NCBI GenBank assembly: GCA_013178305.1
Contig: JABLXB010000009.1
Coordinates: 41,114 to 105,113 of the forward strand
Length of the DNA: 64,000 nucleotides
Direction: 5' to 3'
Origin: Bacillota bacterium
Lineage (GTDB): Bacteria; Bacillota; Sulfobacillia; JABLXB01
Positions 29,467-37,613 of this stretch are shown piece by piece. The position numbers and the translations under genes were made by a program. Position 1 is the stretch's first letter. Each line of letters begins with the position of its first letter. The notes under the pieces were generated by a model. It ran no database searches and was not told where the DNA came from. It worked only from the letters and a program-made list of their open reading frames with translations.

Positions 29467-30507
29467 ATGGACGCGGTGCGCGCGATTAAGAGCATTGAAA
29501 TGGGCGACGTGGCGCCCGCGTACCTCCTGTGGGGAAGCAGGGCATTCCATGCGAGGGTCGTGGAAGTGCTGCGCAGGTGCGTTGTGGACCGCGACTGGGA
29601 GGACCTGAACTACAGCAACATGGACGGGAAGACGTCCGCGGCGGAAGTCGTGGGGTTGGCGAGGTCGGCGCCGTTCGGCTCCGGCAAGAAGCTCATCGTC
29701 GTTTCGGACCCACCGTACCTGCGAAAGGGCGCCGACGACGGGGTGCTCCAGGCGTACCTGAAAGACCCCGCGGACTGGACGATCCTGGTTTTCCTCCTCG
29801 ACGAGAAGCCTCCGCAGTCCGCCGCGGTGAGGTCCATCGACGAGGCTGGGGGCCTTGTCGACTGCTCCGGCCGTGGCAGCGCGGTGGTCGAATGGGTGCG
29901 GTCCCGGGTGAAGGATGGCGGGAAGGCCATCACGCCCGAGGCTCTCTGGGCGATCTGCGAGATGTCGTCGGGAGACGCCGACTTCCTCGACACCGAGGTG
30001 GATAAGATAATCACCTACGCACACGATGAGCCCACCATAACCATCGCACACGTCAACGAGGTGGGCTTCGGCCATTCCGACGCGCGGGTATTCGACCTGC
30101 TCGACTCGATCATGGACGGTGACACTTCGACATCCGTGTCCCTTGCCGCCTCGCTCGAACTGGCCGGCGAGGACCTGCAACGGATCATGCAGACACTCGC
30201 GTGGCACTTCCGGACGCTCTACCGGTTCAAGCACCTGACTCGTCGCGGCATGGGCGCGCGAGAGGCCGCCAGGGAGGCCGGTATAAGGGAATTCCTGATC
30301 GGGAAGTTCAGCAAACAGGCGGGGAGGCTCACAAACGAGAGGATCGCCTCCTGCCTGGAAGCGATCCTCGATACCGATGTCGCCGTCAAGTCCGGGCTGC
30401 TCCACGAGTCGGGAGCCCTCGACACACTCATCGTCCGCCTGTGCAAGACCCTCGGCAGGAGCGCCGCCGGCCGGGACAGGGAGCCTACTTCGGAAAGACG
30501 TCGATAA
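29467..30507 (+). CDS. holA: DNA polymerase III delta subunit
   Basis: The 346-residue clamp-loader subunit opens the sliding clamp. It shows the HolA layout: an N-terminal domain with PAYLLWGSRAFHARVV (degenerate P-loop region), the middle FLDTEVDKIITYA segment (about 175-190) and the C-terminal collar domain. Family identity is clear although sequence conservation is always low. Its position between comEC and rpsT is the standard one in Firmicutes. The C-terminus overlaps the convergent lipoprotein gene by 23 bp. Confidence 0.9.
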   Translation: MDAVRAIKSIEMGDVAPAYLLWGSRAFHARVVEVLRRCVVDRDWEDLNYSNMDGKTSAAEVVGLARSAPFGSGKKLIVVSDPPYLRKGADDGVLQAYLKDPADWTILVFLLDEKPPQSAAVRSIDEAGGLVDCSGRGSAVVEWVRSRVKDGGKAITPEALWAICEMSSGDADFLDTEVDKIITYAHDEPTITIAHVNEVGFGHSDARVFDLLDSIMDGDTSTSVSLAASLELAGEDLQRIMQTLAWHFRTLYRFKHLTRRGMGAREAAREAGIREFLIGKFSKQAGRLTNERIASCLEAILDTDVAVKSGLLHESGALDTLIVRLCKTLGRSAAGRDREPTSERRR

Positions 30508-31564
30508 CGACCCTCAACGGATTCGTGAGCGAATACAGCCTGTACGTATACGTCTTCTTCACGTCCAGCGCAAGTGCCAGCGTGACCATCTGGTCATCGC
30601 CGCGCGCCTCGTCGACTACGCGCGTGAGACTGACGGCCGGCGCCGCCCCGAGCATCAAGGGTGCCCCCGCCTTGAGCCTCGAGTCGTTCACCGCGCGTGT
30701 CCCGTTGACGTCGATCGTGATCACCCTCGAACTCGCGCTGAGCGAGGTCTTCACGACGGGGCACTGGGTGGCTGCCGTGCCGTCGGTGTTCTCGAGGTCG
30801 AGAACGAGCCTGAAGCGGGTGGGGTTTGTAGACCAGCGGACGGACTTGACCGCCATCCCGTCGGCCGGTTTCCCGATCGTCTGGACCGCGGCGCCGCCGG
30901 TTGTGCCGGATCCTGGCGCGAGCGGTGTACCGTCGGACTTGTCGCGCTCGATGAGCTTCGGCAGGCCCACGTGCCCCCAGAAATCCTCAATCGGGCGGCC
31001 GTCGACCTGGCCGCTCGACTTCCCCTCGATTAGCGGCTTGATGGTCGTCAGCTGGGTACACCCGAACACAGTCCTCTTTACTGAGTCCAGCGCCAGCGCC
31101 TCACCGGTCGAGCTCACGCCCACCTCGGCCGACGCCTTCGTTATGATCTCTTTACTGAAGTTCACGGTTGCCATGGATTTCTCGACATTCACTGAGAGAA
31201 CCCGCGTGCTTTTCGGCAGCGAAGGGTTCAATCCGCGGGACTTCTCATCGGCGGTTGGGCCCGCGATGAGTGCCTCCAGTGCCGCCTTGACGATTGACTC
31301 CGTGCGCCCGTCGCCTTTCGGGACAGACCTCTTGACCTGCTCCAGCGCAAATGGATTCCCGCTCTTGATGAAGTAGATCCCGACTTCAGTGGTGTCAGCC
31401 GAGGGTTGCGGTATCTTCGCCGGAGGCGTGGTGGGATCCGGCGCGGTTTGGGGCGGCCCCTGAGGGGTCTTCTGCTCCTGCTTCCTCCCGATGCAGCCGC
31501 CGGCCACGACTGCCAGGGATACTGCTACGAGCACGACGGCCGCCATAATGATGCGGTTTCTCAT
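30485..31564 (-). CDS. Lipoprotein with GerMN and AMIN domains
   Basis: The protein has a lipoprotein signal (MRNRIIMAAVVLVAVSLAVV, lipobox A-G-G-C) and a Pro/Thr-rich linker. A GerMN domain follows (about 75-190; EVGIYFIKSGNPFALEQVKR...ALEALIAGPTADEKSRGL), and then a C-terminal AMIN domain (about 240-359; VRWSTNPTRFRLVLDLEN) that binds cell wall. GerMN occurs in GerM, needed for germination and for SpoIIIAH-SpoIIQ attachment. The start may also be ATG 31573; SD AGGAG is at 31577-31581. Longer upstream frames lack a signal peptide at their ends. Confidence 0.85.
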   Translation of the reverse strand: MRNRIIMAAVVLVAVSLAVVAGGCIGRKQEQKTPQGPPQTAPDPTTPPAKIPQPSADTTEVGIYFIKSGNPFALEQVKRSVPKGDGRTESIVKAALEALIAGPTADEKSRGLNPSLPKSTRVLSVNVEKSMATVNFSKEIITKASAEVGVSSTGEALALDSVKRTVFGCTQLTTIKPLIEGKSSGQVDGRPIEDFWGHVGLPKLIERDKSDGTPLAPGSGTTGGAAVQTIGKPADGMAVKSVRWSTNPTRFRLVLDLENTDGTAATQCPVVKTSLSASSRVITIDVNGTRAVNDSRLKAGAPLMLGAAPAVSLTRVVDEARGDDQMVTLALALDVKKTYTYRLYSLTNPLRVVIDVFPK

Positions 31565-31670
31565 TTCTATCATCACTCCTCGGCGATTTTCATTCTGATA
31601 GACGCCGGGTGTCGCACGCTTGTTCCTGGAGATTGGCTGTTGGTCCAAGACGACTGAGGAGGTAATATAT

Positions 31671-31763
31671 ATGATGACGGCTGGGTTGAAACCATTTGGG
31701 CCGCGACGGCGTCTGGAGTGCAAAAGCGGGTGTCCGCACATCTGGGGGTGTCTTGTTGGATGA
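31671..31763 (+). CDS. Small Cys-containing ORF upstream of the aminotransferase
   Basis: A 30-codon frame starts at ATG 31671 behind the excellent SD GAGGAGG (31656-31662, 8-nt spacing) and ends at TGA 31761-31763. It overlaps the TTG start of the aminotransferase or stands one base before its ATG 31765. The peptide contains a KPFGPRRRLECKSGCPHIWG segment with three cysteines. It could be a translated leader that couples translation to dat, or a real small protein; no homologue is recognised. Confidence 0.45.
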   Translation: MMTAGLKPFGPRRRLECKSGCPHIWGCLVG

Positions 31764-32610
31764 CATGGTCGTTTACCTGAATGGGGAGTTCATCCCTTAT
31801 AGTGAAGCGAAAATAGGTATCGAGGACCGCGGCTACCAGTTTGGCGACGGGATTTACGAGGTAATAAGGGTGTACGATGGCAAACCGTTCGCGTTGAGGG
31901 AACACTTCGAGAGGCTTACGGTCAGCGCGAGGGAGATCGAGCTCACCCTTCCGGACGTCTCCGCGCTGGAACGGGATGCCCTCGAGTTGCTCCGCCGGAA
32001 TGACGCGAAGGATTGCGCAATATACATCCAGATCTCAAGGGGTGTCACCCCGAGGAAGCACGTCATACCGTTCGGTCTTGCTCCCACCGTGATCATGACC
32101 GCTCGCGAGGCGGCGCGCTACGCGCCCGAGGTCAGGTTCAAGGGCGTTAAAGCCATCACGCTCCCCGACGACAGGTGGGCTCGCTGCTACATCAAGTCCA
32201 CAAACCTTCTGCCGAACATCACGGCCAAGCTGAGGGCCGAACGGGCCGGAGCGTACGAGGCCGTGTACCTGAGGGACGGGTTCGTCACCGAAGGGACTCA
32301 CAGCAACGTGTTCATCGCCGAATCCGGAGTCCTCATCACCCCGCCGCTCACCAACTACATCCTGGCGGGAGTTACCCGCACTTACGTGCTGGATGTCGCG
32401 CGGGCCCTCGGGGTCCCCACGAGAGAGGAGTCGATCTCGGCGGAGCGCCTTGCGGCTGCGGGCGAGATCATGTTCACCGGGACACTCACCGAGATCATGC
32501 CGGCAGTCGTGCTGAATGGCGCGCCTGTGGGGCAGGGGCAGCCGGGGCCGGTGTTTCACCGGCTGTACCCGAAATATCTCGCGGTGGCCACAGGGCAGGA
32601 GAGTTTCTGA
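31756..32610 (+). CDS. dat: D-amino-acid aminotransferase (PLP fold type IV)
   Basis: The 284-residue aminotransferase class IV enzyme has YQFGDGIYEVIRVY and the PLP lysine K147 in CYIKSTNLLPN (K145 in Bacillus D-amino-acid transaminase). The cofactor site is in VTEGTHSNVFI, followed by GITR-like ILAGVTRTYVL and the C-terminal TGTLTEIMP. It makes D-alanine or D-glutamate for peptidoglycan and may degrade other D-amino acids. Start is TTG 31756 (SD GGGGG at 31744-31748) or ATG 31765 coupled to the small ORF. A D-aminoacylase gene lies 4 kb further on. Confidence 0.92.
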   Translation: MDDMVVYLNGEFIPYSEAKIGIEDRGYQFGDGIYEVIRVYDGKPFALREHFERLTVSAREIELTLPDVSALERDALELLRRNDAKDCAIYIQISRGVTPRKHVIPFGLAPTVIMTAREAARYAPEVRFKGVKAITLPDDRWARCYIKSTNLLPNITAKLRAERAGAYEAVYLRDGFVTEGTHSNVFIAESGVLITPPLTNYILAGVTRTYVLDVARALGVPTREESISAERLAAAGEIMFTGTLTEIMPAVVLNGAPVGQGQPGPVFHRLYPKYLAVATGQESF

Positions 32611-32668
32611 ACGGAGGGCGAAGCCTGCGCTGCGCGGCCGCTCGCCGTGCCCGTTTGTCAGGTTGTGG

Positions 32669-32790
32669 GTACGTTCACTGGGGCACCGCTTGATCGCGGA
32701 GTCCATTGCCATGGCGAGGGAGCGCGGCGCCTCCAGGGCCGTACTGAGTACGGCAACGCCCGCTGAGGCCCGCGCTGAAGCCCGTTCGCT
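32669..32790 (+). pseudogene. Possible fragment of a GNAT acetyltransferase
   Basis: One frame reads LGHRLIAESIAMARERGASR followed by AVLSTATPAEAR. This resembles the acetyl-CoA-binding helix region of GNAT enzymes (normally G-x-G-x-x-L-I...A-R-E-R-G). The glycine-rich loop and both ends are missing. It may be a relic between two convergent genes. Confidence 0.35.
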
Positions 32791-34074
32791 TCAGATCGGG
32801 TGCCCCAGGTTAGCTGCTATTCGCGCGAAGTGCAGATTTAGCGTGAGGAACAGTACCGGTTTCCGCCCCCAGGCCGGCAGGAGCCTCCTGGCTATCGACG
32901 CGGGGGAGTAGAACCGCCGGTACGCCTCGAAAAACCCCTTCTGCAGCACACCGGGGGACAGGTTGAGCGGTGTATAGACCACATTCGATATAGTGTAGCG
33001 CCCCCAGTCGCGGTCGATTATGCGTCCGCTGCGCTCGAGGTCCTCGAACAACGGTGTTCCGGGAAACGGCGTGAGTATCCCGAATTGCGCCAGGGCCAGG
33101 CGGGCGCGGGTGGCGAACTCCACGGTCCGCTGGAAGACTGAGTCGTCGTCGCCGTCCAGCCCGAATATGAAGGCCCCTTCGATGGATATCCCGCGGGAAT
33201 GTATCTTTTTCACTGCCTCGAGGAATCGTTCCGCCTTGTTTATCATCGACTTGCCGATCCTCTCGAGGTTGCCGGATACCAGCGACTCGAATCCTATGAA
33301 CAGGCCGCTGCACCCGCTGTCCTGCGCCATATCGAGGAGTTCGGGGTCGTCCGCTATGTTGAGGGAGCTTTGGCCGAGCCACCTGATGCGCAGGGGTCTG
33401 AGCGCACGGAAAAGCTCGCTGGCGTGCGAGCGTTTCCCCGCGATGTTGTCGTCGACGAATAGCACCAGGCGCCGCCCGAAGCGTGCCACCTCCTCGACAA
33501 CCTCCGCCACCGGCCTCGTGCGGTAAGTCCGGCCGAAGAACCGCGTGACGGAGCAGAACGAGCAGTTGTAGGGGCACCCCCGGGATGTCTGGACGAGGCT
33601 CGTGGTGAGGTAACGCCGGCGGTCGAACACGTCCCACCTCGGGGCGGGGAGACCTTTCAGGGAAGGAAGCCCTCCGTTGCGGTAGACCTGCTTCAAGCGG
33701 CCGGATTCGGCGTCCTCCAGGACCTGTTCCCACAACCCCTCCGCTTCCCCTACGACCACGGCGTCCGCGTGCTGGACCGCCTCATCCGGAAGCGCTGTAG
33801 CGTGCATGCCTCCAATGACCACCTTGACGCCCATGCGCCTGTACTGGTCTGCGAGGTCATACGCCCGGGGCGCCACCGAGGTTATCGCGGTTATGCCGGC
33901 GATGTCGGGGAGCGGCTCAAACGAATGCGCCTGCACGCTCTCGTCGACGGCTTCGACCTCGTGCCGGTCGGGCGTCAAGGCAGCCAGCACCGCCAGGCTC
34001 ATGGGCGGAAACAGGCCCACCTTCGACGGCGCCCCGCCTCTCAGGTTGGCGGGCGCTATCAGCCGTATCCTCAT
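32791..34074 (-). CDS. B12-binding-domain radical SAM protein
   Basis: The protein has 427 residues. N-terminal cobalamin-binding Rossmann domain (about 10-125; GITAITSVAPRAYDLADQYR and VVIGGMHATALP), then a radical SAM domain with the [4Fe-4S] cysteines C167, C171 and C174 in RGCPYNCSFC. A C-terminal DUF4070-like region (about 330-427) follows, with the PFPGTPLFEDLERSGRI motif. Such enzymes perform difficult methylations or rearrangements; the substrate is not deducible and no pathway genes adjoin. ATG 34074 with SD GAGAGGTGA. Confidence 0.9.
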   Translation of the reverse strand: MRIRLIAPANLRGGAPSKVGLFPPMSLAVLAALTPDRHEVEAVDESVQAHSFEPLPDIAGITAITSVAPRAYDLADQYRRMGVKVVIGGMHATALPDEAVQHADAVVVGEAEGLWEQVLEDAESGRLKQVYRNGGLPSLKGLPAPRWDVFDRRRYLTTSLVQTSRGCPYNCSFCSVTRFFGRTYRTRPVAEVVEEVARFGRRLVLFVDDNIAGKRSHASELFRALRPLRIRWLGQSSLNIADDPELLDMAQDSGCSGLFIGFESLVSGNLERIGKSMINKAERFLEAVKKIHSRGISIEGAFIFGLDGDDDSVFQRTVEFATRARLALAQFGILTPFPGTPLFEDLERSGRIIDRDWGRYTISNVVYTPLNLSPGVLQKGFFEAYRRFYSPASIARRLLPAWGRKPVLFLTLNLHFARIAANLGHPI

Positions 34075-34197
34075 GTGGATTCACCTCTCGCTGTAGTATG
34101 AGTGGGATGGGTACATGCCAGGTACCTGCATGCGATCTCACATTTGAGTCTCTCCGCTGAATGAAATCCAATTCGGACTGGCAACCGATTGCCGCCG

Positions 34198-35802
34198 CTA
34201 CTTCGCGAGGCCGGCGGAGATGGAGCGGATCTTGGCCATCAAGGCTGCGGCCTCGCCGCCGGATAGCGGGCGCGGCCTGCCTTCGTCGATCATTGCGGGG
34301 ATCACGTCGATGAATTTGACGCCATCTCTTGCCAAGTTGAGCGTGATTATCATGCTTTCCCGGGTTATAGGGCGCTTCTGGTCCATCACGAAGTTGCCGA
34401 GGCTGTATGCGATCGGCCTGCCCCTGTATATCTCGATCCCCTGGATAGCGTGCGGGTGAAATCCGAAGACCATGTCGGCCCCGAGGTCAACCGTCTGGCG
34501 CGCGATCTTCTTCAGGTCCGGGCCGAAGTACGGGATCGGGTAGTTTGTATACTCCTGTCCCCAGTGGATGGCCACGGCCACCAGGTCCGCCGATTTCCTC
34601 GCGGCGGCGATGTCTTCCTCGATCATGGCCAGGTCGAGCGGGGTTGTGCCGGCGAGGGTGGCTGTGGCCATGAGCGTCCGCGGGTACTTCGTGCTCCAGT
34701 ACAGCGATGGGTGTGCGAATTCGCTGTACCCGAGGAACGCCACTTTGACGCCGTGTCTCTCGACGACCGCCGGCTTTCGCGCCTCGATTATGCTGGCTCC
34801 GGCCCCGGTGTGCGCTATGCCGTTCTCACGAAGGAGCCGGATGGTCTCGAGCAGGTTCTCGGAGTCGTAATCCAGAGTGTGGTTGTTCGCGAGCGTCACG
34901 GCGTCTATCCCGGCGTCGAGCAGGGATTGGATTGCCTGCGGCTCGGCCCTGAACCATATCATCTTCCCGGGAATCGGCTGCCCGGTAACCCCGATCGGGG
35001 ATTCAAGGTTCGCGAACGTGATGTCCGAGGCTGAAATCAGCGGCCCAACCAGCGACATGGGATAACCGGCGCCGTGCTTGCGGATGAGGCTCGCCACGCC
35101 GCGGGCCAGCATGATATCCCCCACGACTGTGAGGGAGACCGTCTTCTCCGTGGGACTCAACCTCGAAATGATCTCCTTGTCGCGCACTGCTGCCGCGGCC
35201 TCGACGCCCCTGCCGGGGCGTCGCAAGACCCGGTTCAACAGCGCGGAGACTATTGACTGGCTTCTCGTCAGTATATACACGCGGTCCTGGAACGGGTATC
35301 TTCCGCCGGCGATTTCGTCCGCTCCGGGTTTGACCCCGCCTACGGCGAGACAACGCATACCGGCGACCCTGTCGTTGGGGCCGAGGACGACCACGCCGTC
35401 CTGGCGCGGCGTCCCGCGATGAAGTCCACGCGCCTCGTCGAGGCTGATCTCGTGGACGTCGCTGAGGAACGGCGCAGCCGCGACCCACGTCACCGTGGCA
35501 ACCGGCTCATGCAGTATCCCGGGTGAGGACCCCGGACGCAGCGTGAGCGCGGCATCGGCAAGACCATCGATGAGCAGCTGCTCGGCCTGCTCCTGCCCCG
35601 CGGGTGTGAAGTTGAAGGCCAGGCCGGCTACCGGTTCGAGCAGCGACAGGAGGCTGGGTTCCACGGCGACCTTCCACGGAGTGGAAGCGGCCGGCCTGCT
35701 CATTTCGCCGGCGACCGTAGTACCTGCCAGCGCAGCCCCGGCTGCGAGCACAGTTGCGATTGTGATGACGAAACGCCTCGACGTCCACCCTGACCAGTTC
35801 AA
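34198..35802 (-). CDS. CapA-family metallophosphatase-like protein, exported
   Basis: The protein has 534 residues. N-terminal signal or anchor helix (about 10-30), then a region of about 170 residues resembling a substrate-binding (PBP-like) half domain (VEPSLLSLLEPVAG...ALTLRPGSSPG). The CapA domain (about 225-515) shows VVGDIMLARGV, FANLESPI, LANNHTLDYDSE, AVAIHWGQEY and VFGFHPHAIQGIE, metal ligands of the calcineurin-like fold. CapA relatives take part in poly-gamma-glutamate capsule synthesis; whether this one does is open, as no capB/capC is nearby. TTG start at 35802. Confidence 0.87.
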   Translation of the reverse strand: MNWSGWTSRRFVITIATVLAAGAALAGTTVAGEMSRPAASTPWKVAVEPSLLSLLEPVAGLAFNFTPAGQEQAEQLLIDGLADAALTLRPGSSPGILHEPVATVTWVAAAPFLSDVHEISLDEARGLHRGTPRQDGVVVLGPNDRVAGMRCLAVGGVKPGADEIAGGRYPFQDRVYILTRSQSIVSALLNRVLRRPGRGVEAAAAVRDKEIISRLSPTEKTVSLTVVGDIMLARGVASLIRKHGAGYPMSLVGPLISASDITFANLESPIGVTGQPIPGKMIWFRAEPQAIQSLLDAGIDAVTLANNHTLDYDSENLLETIRLLRENGIAHTGAGASIIEARKPAVVERHGVKVAFLGYSEFAHPSLYWSTKYPRTLMATATLAGTTPLDLAMIEEDIAAARKSADLVAVAIHWGQEYTNYPIPYFGPDLKKIARQTVDLGADMVFGFHPHAIQGIEIYRGRPIAYSLGNFVMDQKRPITRESMIITLNLARDGVKFIDVIPAMIDEGRPRPLSGGEAAALMAKIRSISAGLAK

Positions 35803-35821
35803 CGGACTTCCCCTCTAACGC

Positions 35822-35850
35822 AAAAAGACTGCTTGTATAAGCAGTCTTTA
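35822..35850 (-). terminator. Terminator of rpsT
   Basis: On the minus strand AAAGACTGCTT and AAGCAGTCTTT form a perfect 11-bp stem with a 4-nt loop, followed by further T residues. It separates rpsT from the capA-like gene. Confidence 0.88.
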
Positions 35851-35870
35851 CGCTATCCCTTACGGTTTTC

Positions 35871-36140
35871 CTACTGGGAGGTCCTGACGTTAAGCTTCTT
35901 GGCGAGCCGCGACTTCTTGCGGGAGGCGGCGTTCTTGTGGATTACTCCCCTGGTGACCGCCCTGTCGAGCATGCTCGTAGCCTCAGCGAGCACGTCCTTG
36001 GACTGTCCGCCGTCCTTGCCGGAGACGGCCGCTTCGAACTTCTTTACGGCGGTCTTCACCGACTGCTTTATGGACCGGTTCCTCGCCGTCTTCTCGGCCG
36101 CGATCTTCGCCCGCTTGATCGCTGACTTGATGTTTGCCAC
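35871..36140 (-). CDS. rpsT: 30S ribosomal protein S20
   Basis: The 89-residue helical, lysine-rich protein starts ANIKSAIKRAKIAAEKTARNRSIKQ and has the HKNAASRKKSRLAKKL C-terminus. It binds 16S rRNA. GTG 36140 is the start because GGAGGTGA lies 10 nt upstream and S20 normally begins MANIKS; the 8-residue longer frame is unlikely. The promoter is at 36168-36197 and the terminator at 35822-35850, so it is monocistronic. Confidence 0.97.
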   Translation of the reverse strand: MANIKSAIKRAKIAAEKTARNRSIKQSVKTAVKKFEAAVSGKDGGQSKDVLAEATSMLDRAVTRGVIHKNAASRKKSRLAKKLNVRTSQ

Positions 36141-36167
36141 TCTTCCGTTCACCTCCCACGCCAAACC

Positions 36168-36197
36168 ATTTTACCACGCGCTTCTGAGGAGGCGCAA
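36168..36197 (-). promoter_or_regulatory. Promoter of rpsT
   Basis: On the minus strand TTGCGC (36197-36192) and TAAAAT (36173-36168) are 18 bp apart, immediately upstream of the rpsT SD. Confidence 0.65.
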
Positions 36198-36234
36198 GGA
36201 CAAACCGGCTCTACGACGCCTGAGGACGGGCAGG

Positions 36235-37590
36235 TCATGCCGGCGTGACCGCCCGACCGGGCGTCTTGCCCGTGAACCGGCCGTCGAGGCACACGACCTC
36301 GCCACGAACCATCACCATCTGGATTCCGGCCGGCGGTAACCCCGGGTTCTCGTACGTAGCCATGTCGGTCACTGTCCCGGGGTCGAACAGCACCAGGTCA
36401 GCGTCCGCCCCTTCGGCCACCCGACCCTTGTTCTCCAGGCCGAGACGCCGGGCGGGGATGATGGTCATCTTCCTGAGCGCGTCCAGGAAATCCAGTGACC
36501 CATCCCTGACGAATCTCCCTAGTACCCTGGGAAACGTGCCCGATGTCCTGGGGTGTCCCATGCCGTCCCGCATCAGGCCGTCGCTGCCGACCATGACGAG
36601 CGGGTGGCGCAGGGCCTTGATGACTTCATCCTGGCGCATGACGAACGCTACCACCAGGGAGTCCGGATAGGCGCAGCGCGTATGCTCGAACGTTTCGGGA
36701 GTGCATCTGGTTCCCGCGTAGGGCCCGCCCGCCAGGAGAAGCGAGTCATATCCGACCCCCCACCTTTCGAGGCACCCCGGGTCGAGGGCCGCCGAGCCGA
36801 TGAAGGTGCAGAACGCATCATAAGGATAACAATCGGCCATGACGTCGACCCCGGCTTCGCGCGCCGCCTCGAGCGCGGAGAGCGCTCCCGCCATGTTGCC
36901 GAACGCCGCGCAGCTGTTTATGTGAGAGACCTGGAAAGGCAGCCCCGTCTCGCGCCCGACGTCGACGAGTTCGACTATCGCCTCGATCGCTTTCTCGCAG
37001 TCGTACCGGTAATGGGCCGCCAGCAGGGACCCGCCGTAATCGGATGCGACCCGAGCCACGTCTGTTATCTCCCGCGTCGTTGCTCCCGGGGTATACTCGA
37101 GGCCGAACGACACGCCAAACGCCCCGGCTTCCATGGCCCGGGCGACCATCCGCCGGATTTCCTCGACCTGAGCCGCGCCGGCGGGACCGTAGCGGTCACC
37201 CGCTCCCGCCAACTCGCGCAGGGTGCCGTGCGGGGCGAGCATCCCGTAGTTACACGGGGCGCCGTGCTCCCGCACCCATGCCAGGAAAGAGGGCACATCG
37301 TTGCCGATCCCGCAGTTACCGCCGACCGCCGTCGTCGTACCCATGAGCGCGTAGTGACGCGAGGAGTCCCAGAGGACTCCTCGCGCGTGGTCAAACGGGT
37401 CTTCGTGAGCGTGAATGTCCACGAATCCGGGGACAAGGGTAAGCCCCCCGGCGTTCACCTGGTTCTTGCTGGTGGGCTCCCCCTCGCCCACATAGGCGAT
37501 GGCTCCCCCCTCGATGCCGACGTTTCTGACACCCAGCGCCCCGGCTACGGGGTCGACGACTTGCGCCCCGGCAATCAGTGTGTCGAGCAA
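36235..37590 (-). CDS. D-aminoacylase / N-acyl-D-amino-acid deacylase
   Basis: The 451-residue amidohydrolase-fold enzyme has the metal site FVDIHAHEDPF (H60 and H62), the bridging-Cys/Lys region GGNCGIG, AAHYRYD, QVSHINSC and VGSDGLMRDGMGHPR near 340. It matches N-acyl-D-amino-acid deacylases, which release D-amino acids from N-acyl forms. TTG 37590 follows GGAGGA. It is the last gene of a leftward operon with a YfcC-type carrier and an M20 peptidase, suggesting uptake and hydrolysis of acylated amino acids or small peptides. Confidence 0.88.
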   Translation of the reverse strand: MLDTLIAGAQVVDPVAGALGVRNVGIEGGAIAYVGEGEPTSKNQVNAGGLTLVPGFVDIHAHEDPFDHARGVLWDSSRHYALMGTTTAVGGNCGIGNDVPSFLAWVREHGAPCNYGMLAPHGTLRELAGAGDRYGPAGAAQVEEIRRMVARAMEAGAFGVSFGLEYTPGATTREITDVARVASDYGGSLLAAHYRYDCEKAIEAIVELVDVGRETGLPFQVSHINSCAAFGNMAGALSALEAAREAGVDVMADCYPYDAFCTFIGSAALDPGCLERWGVGYDSLLLAGGPYAGTRCTPETFEHTRCAYPDSLVVAFVMRQDEVIKALRHPLVMVGSDGLMRDGMGHPRTSGTFPRVLGRFVRDGSLDFLDALRKMTIIPARRLGLENKGRVAEGADADLVLFDPGTVTDMATYENPGLPPAGIQMVMVRGEVVCLDGRFTGKTPGRAVTPA

Positions 37591-37613
37591 GGGATTCTCC
37601 TCCTGAATGCCGG

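Noticed and set aside
31573..31741. Longer N-terminus for the GerMN lipoprotein
   Set aside because: It would place 56 residues before a textbook lipoprotein signal peptide and overlap the upstream regulatory region of the divergent gene.
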